Shown here: positions 59,501 to 64,000 of the stretch, piece after piece | Numbering within the stretch: position 1 is the stretch's first letter | How the letters are laid out: each line of letters starts with the position of its first letter | Source: Siphlonurus alternatus | Taxonomy: Eukaryota; Arthropoda; Insecta; Ephemeroptera; Siphlonuridae | Reading direction: 5' to 3' | DNA: 64,000 nt | Assembly (NCBI GenBank): GCA_949825025.1 | Contig: OX463781.1 | Span: 3,103,667 to 3,167,666 of the forward strand | Made by a program: the position numbers and the translations under genes | Notes under the pieces: model-generated | The model's input: the letters and a program-made list of their open reading frames with translations, nothing else | Told to the model about the DNA's origin: nothing | The model's database searches: none

Positions 59501-62500
59501 GACGTAAATGCCTGCCACCAAAATACTTCGCTCGAATTCACACACTTTCAGGTATACTGGCTCGCACATTTTGACGCCTTTTCGTGAACTTTCACACTTT
59601 CATTGATTAATTTTTTTCCTTAAGTCCATTCATTCAAATTCACTCATTTTGACGCTTTTTCAGGAACTTTCACGCTTTTATCAACCATAATTTTTTTACA
59701 AAGTCCAGTCATTCAAATTCACTCATTTTGACGCTTTTTCACGAACTTTCACGCTTTTATCAACCATAATTTTTTACAATGTCCAGTCATTCAAATTCAC
59801 TCATTTTGACGCTTTTTCATGAACTTTCACACTTTTATCAACCATTATTTTTTACAAAGTTCAGTCCTTCAAATTCACTCATTTTGACGCTTTTTCATGA
59901 ACTTTCACGCTTTTATCAACCATATTATTTTACAAATTCCAGTCATTCAAATTTAATATTTTTCAAACCTTTTCACGAAATTTCATACATTTAACAAGTA
60001 ATTTTTTCACAAAGTCTATACATGCAAAATTCATTCATTCCCACGAATTTTCACACCATCATTTACCAAATTTTTACACATGGTCTCATGCATTTTTCGT
60101 CGCAGGCTAGCTCACCAAACCATTGGAAGTGAATGCAGTCCCATGGCCTCAGTCCCCATGGATACCTGAAATGTACGAAAAATCCACAAAGAAACGCGCG
60201 CAAATTTTTACGTACAGTAATAAAGATTGTTCTGATTTGTCAAACATCGAAAGCAAAATAAAAACAATAATTTTTACAAACAGAAATATAGGCCGGTATA
60301 CAGATATACAGCTAGTATAAAATGAGAGGCTTTTATAAAAAAAAACTTACTATAAGGCTGACTATAATATATAGCAGTATAAGGTTTTCACTACTTTTTA
60401 TAATTAATGATTCCTTTGAATAATTTAACTATTAAAGGAATTATTTTTATACTTCGTCATAATTAAATAAATTAATAAGAACTGTTTTTACTTATCTGAT
60501 AGAACTTCTCGTCGTGGCTTAATCTTCGATATTTTATGCGACTCCAATTAAATCTGACATTTTGAAAACTCGACCGGCAAAAATGCAACATTAAATTTTC
60601 TCTTTTTACATCATAAAAAGTGCGAAAAAATGGCAAATATTAACACTGGACAAACGAATGGTAACCTAACTTCATTGTAATTAACTATTTAATGTTCAGG
60701 AATAAGTAAAACTTCACTTAAACACCTCATAAATCACCATACACACACGAGGAGCTTTCTATAACCTCTCTGCGTCAGCCATCTTGTGTTACTACCAACC
60801 GCCAAGTCACATGACTTCCGGTCATGTGACCAGATTTGTAGAACATTTTTTTCATGAAGTCCCCTCATGCATATTCACGCATTTTCACACTTTTCCACGC
60901 ACTTTCACCCATTTGTCGACCAACATTTTTTATTAAGTCCCTTCATGCATATCCACGCATTTTCACACTTTTTCACGCACTTTCACCCATTTGTTGACCC
61001 TTTTTTTTTAATAAAGACCACTAATGTATTTTCACGCATTTTAACACATTTTTACGCACTTCGACCATTTGTCGACTAATTTTTTTCCTAAGTCCCCTCA
61101 CATATGAATAAAAATTTTTCACGCCTTGTTCCATGACGTCACTTGCTGGTCATGGGACGTCAAATTTCCTACTGAGAGATGCTGAAAATATGTTAAAATA
61201 CATTAATATGCACTAAAGGATGTTGTTAAAAAAAATTGGCGAACAAATAGTTCAAAGTGCGTGAAAATGTGTGAAAAAACATTAGGGGTCTTTACTAAAA
61301 AAAAATGGTCAACAAATGGGTGAAAGTGCGTCAAAATATGTCAAAATGTGTCAATTTGCATGAGGGGACTTTATAAAAAAAAAGGTCAGCAAATTGGTGA
61401 AAATGCGTCAAAATATGTCAAAATGTGTCAATTTGCATGAGGGGACTTTATAAAAAAAAATGGTCAACAAATTGGTGAAAATGCGTCAAAATATGTCAAA
61501 ATGTGCCAATTTGCATGAGGGGACTTTATGAAAAATAATGGTCAGCAAATTGGTGAAAATGCGTCAAAATATGTCAAAATGTGTCAATTTGCATGAGGGG
61601 ACTTTATGAAAAAAAATGGTCAACAAATTGGTGAAAATGCGTCAAAATATGTCAAAATGTGCCAATTTGCATGAGGGGACTTTCTGAAAAAAAAATGGTC
61701 AGCAAATTGGTGAAAATGCGTCAAAATATGTCAAAATGTGTCAATTTGCATGAGGGGACTTTATGAAAAAAATTGGTTGACAAATGGGTGAATGTGCATG
61801 AAAAAGTTTCAAAGTGAGTGAACGCGACTTTGCATCAAACTGGCTGAAAGTGCGTCAGTATACATGAACTGACTTTATAAAAAATGTTGGATCATAATTG
61901 GATGAAACTGCGTGAAAATTCATGAAAATGGGTGAGTGGAATCAACTCAATTTGCATCAATAGAGGTGAAGTTGATACTAAATTAAAAATACGTCAATTT
62001 ATGTGAAAATGCGTGGAGTTGCTCTAGTCAACTATGTGAATATTAATCAGTATATGTCAATATGGATGGGCGAAATTGCTTGAAATACACTTATTTTGTT
62101 AAATTATTAAAAATTTGTTAAAATGCGTGAATGACGCATCAATCTGCATGAGAGAGTCGTCAATCGGCTTCAACATGTGGGAAAATGTGTGAATTTTTCA
62201 CTCGTATTCACAATTTATTCGCATTTATTTTCTCGTGGGTAATCTAAGATTTATTAGACTGTACTGCAGTACCGGTACCATACAATCATATATATATATT
62301 TTTTTTTTATAAAATAAGATTGTATCTATTTTTTTGTGGAAGTAATTCATCGCCTCAGAATATAAGTGCTGTATAAACCAGAAAGTTTTGAGGCAATTAT
62401 AGACCTTATGTACCGTACAGTATTACAGATCTAATTTTATGTTTATATATTTGACTAGACTCAGCGATCATCTTTTGCTTTTTGTCCCAGCCAGAATAAG

Positions 62501-64000
62501 ACGGCGACAGTCATTCATTTGAAGCTCTATACTGGTAATCCTCAAGAAGGTTTGTTTCACTAATCTGTGACCAATTTACTGTACTGACTAAATATTTTAC
62601 AAATATATCACTGTACAACATTTCACTGTTAAGTTATCAACCTTGAGATTACGAACTCATTAGAACAAACAGTCTCATAAATTGAGTGATGGTGAAAAGA
62701 TTTAATATTTTGTCGCCAGGCTCATCTTCTACTTCCACAAAAACAACTCGTCACACGTGCGGGCCAAAGTGGCTCCTCCGCGACTCAACGGTGCTCGTGT
62801 CGGAGTGTTCGGGACCAGAAGCCCCCACCGACCTGCCCCCATCGGACTGTCCCTCGTCAAGATTGAGAAAGTGGAAGGTGAGATCAATTTGTGGTCTTCT
62901 CAAAAAGTAACATGTTCATTGTTTTCTTATATTTCTCTTATTTCAAAACTGACTGTTCTATGTTTTATGTAAAAGTTGCGTTATAAAGAATCAATCAAAG
63001 CCCATTACAGATTTCTGTGTCTCATGGTCAAATTTATGACTACCAGAATTCTTTGAAAGTCTAAGAATTAATGTACACCTCTGGACAGCACAAACGTTAC
63101 TCCTGCCTCACTTGTTAGAGTTTCAGTAGACAGAGCGATGTAGATTTGAAATTTTGGGTGAGGTAAGAAGGTCACCTAGTTTACCAACAGTTTGGGTTAA
63201 CCACCCCCCAATGATGTGTGGTAACGTCTACAAACAAAGCAGCAGTAAAGTTCGTGGTGTCCAGAGATGTACCAACAGAATTAAAAATACAGAAGTTAAC
63301 ATAATATGTCGTAGCAATTCAGACTTAAACTTAAAAGTAAATTTAAATTTATTTAGTAATAATTTTCAATTTACATCATGTAAAAAATCATACAGCTAAT
63401 ATTTTGAAATCTACTTTAAAAAGATAAAGCTCTGAAAGTGACATTACTTAGCTCACTCTACTATGCTTACAGACTCGACGGTATACTTCTCCGGCGTTGA
63501 CGTTGTTGACGGTACCCCGGTACTCGACATAAAGCCGTATATCCCCCACTACGACAGTCCTTGGTGTCTCGGAGAAGAGGAAGAAGACGAAGCCAGTCCC
63601 GTTGAGTGTGGTCCTCTACGAGAGGCAGCGACGGGAAGCTCCAGTGACGAGGAACAACTAGCCACCCATCTCGCCTCTCTCAGCACGGCACCTTGCACTC
63701 CAAACCGTTGCGTACCTAACGTCAGAGAGGCCCCAGACGGTGAGGAACAAGGATCTACGACCCCAAATGTAACTCCAGTTTGTCACCTTACTCCGACCGG
63801 AACTTGTCATCTTTCTCCGTCCCAAGATCCGAAAGTCAGAGTCCCGTCTTGGATTGATCAACCGCCCGTGTCTCGACTCACCGTGAGATTCAGTGAGAGG
63901 GCCGTGGTACAGTTGGTTGAGACCGCCAGCTCCACGAGTGCTAAAGACATGGTGTCTGCGATCAGTAGTGTCCTCAGAGAAGACCCGAGGTCCGTGTACC
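53513..64000 (+). CDS. TRMO: tRNA (adenine(37)-N6)-methyltransferase, TSAA domain (first four exons; runs off the window)
   Basis: Exons 53513-53610 (ATG at 53513), 53750-54082, 62720-62877 and 63473 to beyond 64000; GT-AG introns with matching phases; about 372 residues visible. Residues 15-65 are a predicted coiled coil (NQMEQQLTIARSELKNLRQQ, HKKEVEKMQDILKAPELL). The TSAA beta-barrel starts near residue 94: IGTVSSWFSEKRGTPRQP, NPEHTLEGLSSFSHMW, PPRLNGARVGVFGTRSPHRP with the family signature SPHRP, IGLSLVKIEKVE, and VYFSGVDVVDGTPVLDIKPY. A linker rich in E, S, T and P then leads to the second conserved part (DPRSVY at the window end), as in human TRMO. The family uses S-adenosylmethionine to N6-methylate t6A at position 37 of certain threonine tRNAs. 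Intron 2 (54083-62719) carries the two large inverted structures described separately. Confidence 0.96.
55098..55622 (+). mobile_element. 5S-headed SINE in the left palindrome arm, itself interrupted
   Basis: The head gaccgggtctcgtcagatca, ccgaagttaagcaacgctgt, gctagttggattggtgacc, the core gagatttccacgtttccctc and aggcaaatgctggcatggcc, then ggaagactccgcgaaacg. About 185 bp of foreign sequence (55409-55595) separate this from the ctcaagttggagtttcggaa tail that is continuous in the 49120-49470 copy. Confidence 0.85.
56589..57113 (-). mobile_element. 5S-headed SINE in the right palindrome arm (mirror copy)
   Basis: Reverse complement of 55098-55622, including the same internal interruption, so the SINE and its interruption were present before the arm was duplicated. 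Confidence 0.85.
57903..58236 (-). mobile_element. LINE C-terminal fragment; continues at 58627-58690 beyond a MITE
   Basis: Minus-strand frame with GKEVRKEFESVTAMIDKLGW, RRRNCRLGVMYKITRNSE, GRSDHSWKLDF and YSFINRTVREWNLL; this is the C-terminal layout of many non-LTR retrotransposon proteins (SFxNRTVREWN). The more N-terminal piece SLFKEKSYGAYGKMEVGG lies at about 58627-58690, on the other side of the inserted MITE. It directly abuts the palindrome end. Confidence 0.78.
58237..58626. mobile_element. hAT-like MITE, rich in CGCATATTCG, inserted in a LINE fragment
   Basis: The ends cagtgatgtta and cacatcactg are near-exact inverses of hAT type. Close to both ends are clustered gcgcatattcgc motifs (58255-58306 and 58530-58610). 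It splits the LINE fragment 57903-58690. A clean 8-bp duplication could not be read. Confidence 0.72.
58830..58939 (+). repeat. Dispersed host repeat, target of the foldback element
   Basis: gtggcgatcgtcttttgctt, cggctagacagtctcaaagc, ccatagagtctagtgcatgt match the inverse of 3895-4215. The continuation atctaagatttattagactg is found on the far side of the foldback element, at 62242-62262. Confidence 0.78.
58990..59440 (+). repeat. 198-bp tandem repeat, about 2.3 units
   Basis: The landmark aatttcgcccctttt recurs at 59014, 59212 and 59410, a period of exactly 198 bp. Each unit contains the inverted pair gcgcatattgactccaa / ttggagtcaatatgcgc. Because 198 is divisible by three, an open frame of 159 codons runs through it; I do not regard this as a gene. 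Confidence 0.92.
59575..60000 (+). repeat. About 78-bp minisatellite, left array
   Basis: cactcattttgacgcttttt recurs at about 59641, 59719, 59798 and 59876 (period 78-79 bp). A degenerate continuation follows at 60860-61100 (cgcattttcacactttt, cgcactttcacccatttg). Confidence 0.9.
61250..61800 (-). repeat. About 78-bp minisatellite, right array, inverted
   Basis: gcatgaggggacttt recurs at about 61359, 61435, 61513, 61591, 61669 and 61748 (period 76-79 bp). Each unit reads ggtgaaaatgcgtcaaaata then tgtcaaaatgtgtcaatttg. Units are nearly identical, so this array is more recently homogenised than the left one. The sequence is the reverse-complement type of the array at 60860-61000. Confidence 0.93.
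62350..62420 (+). repeat. Half copy of MITE family I
   Basis: atcgcctcagaatataagtg then tataaacc and tatagaccttatgta, as in the left half of 41910-42043. 300 bp upstream of TRMO exon 3. Confidence 0.65.
63073..63270. mobile_element. MITE (family E), second copy, in TRMO intron 3
   Basis: tgtacacctctggacagcac on the left and gtggtgtccagagatgtac on the right are inverted; interior matches 31171-31386 (gtggtaacgtctacaaacaa). Confidence 0.78.

Larger units (their letters stand above)
58940..62241. mobile_element. Foldback-type element, 3.3 kb, with inverted minisatellite halves
   Basis: The ends tacccacgagaaaataa (58940-58956) and ttattttctcgtgggta (62225-62241) are exact inverses. The left half consists of tandem repeats rich in cgcattttcac and ctcattttgacgc; the right half of tandem repeats of the inverse character (gtgaaaatgcgtc). 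The central 60120-60840 is non-repetitive. The sequence flanking both ends joins into one dispersed repeat whose uninterrupted relative is at 3895-3938 (inverse), showing that this whole block is an insertion. No transposase was seen. The layout is like Drosophila FB or sea-urchin TU elements, by analogy only. Confidence 0.83.

Noticed and set aside
59023..59502. Open frame of 159 codons with an internal 66-residue repeat
   Set aside because: It only reflects the 198-bp tandem unit; no recognisable protein, intronic position, low-complexity surroundings.
61250..61800. Evenly spaced direct repeats that superficially resemble a CRISPR array
   Set aside because: The whole 78-bp unit repeats, with no unique spacers, and it lies in an animal intron inside a foldback element. 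It is a minisatellite.
58945..62240. Telomere-like or centromeric satellite
   Set aside because: No TTAGG/TTAGGG units, and the arrays are bounded by exact inverted ends within a single-copy gene intron.

Overview
The window is nuclear DNA of an invertebrate animal. It carries spliced protein genes with GT-AG introns, an AT-rich background, and intergenic and intronic DNA full of LINE fragments, SINEs and hundreds-of-bases palindromic MITEs. Two SINE types share a core resembling (from memory) a conserved SINE core described in insects. Together with the LINE types, this makes an arthropod, perhaps a crustacean, my best guess; the species cannot be fixed by reading.

Five conserved genes can be resolved exon by exon. 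(1) 1824-5940, +: the last three exons of STOML2 (mitochondrial stomatin-like protein 2); its 5' part lies outside the window. (2) 12599-19255, -: a complete SPG21/maspardin gene (7 coding exons, 312 aa). (3) 19780-20238, +: RPP21, the zinc-ribbon subunit of RNase P, uninterrupted in its coding part. (4) 32010-52819, -: RPRD2, an RNA polymerase II CTD-interacting (CID) protein with 9 coding exons and 979 aa. (5) 53513 to the window end, +: TRMO, a TSAA-domain tRNA methyltransferase, with the first four exons visible. SPG21/RPP21 and RPRD2/TRMO are head-to-head pairs with about 0.5-0.7 kb between start codons, so shared promoters are likely. STOML2/SPG21 and RPP21/RPRD2 are convergent. All exon junctions reported keep frame and codon phase.

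Between the genes: 5.9-12.6 kb and 20.3-32.0 kb are gene-free and filled with repeats. The second stretch holds a cluster of TTAA-flanked palindromic MITEs, one split by a LINE. RPRD2 introns contain a dense set of palindromic non-autonomous DNA elements, several nested in each other; one hAT-type copy has a perfect 8-bp target duplication.

The most unusual part is the 8.6-kb intron 2 of TRMO. It contains a 3.6-kb near-perfect palindrome (arms about 1.66 kb, spacer about 0.3 kb). Just downstream is a 3.3-kb foldback-type element whose two halves are built of inverted minisatellite arrays (units about 198 bp and about 78 bp) and whose ends read TACCCACGAG / CTCGTGGGTA. Both would be transcribed in TRMO pre-mRNA and could form very long double-stranded RNA. 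I found no virus, CRISPR array or operon.
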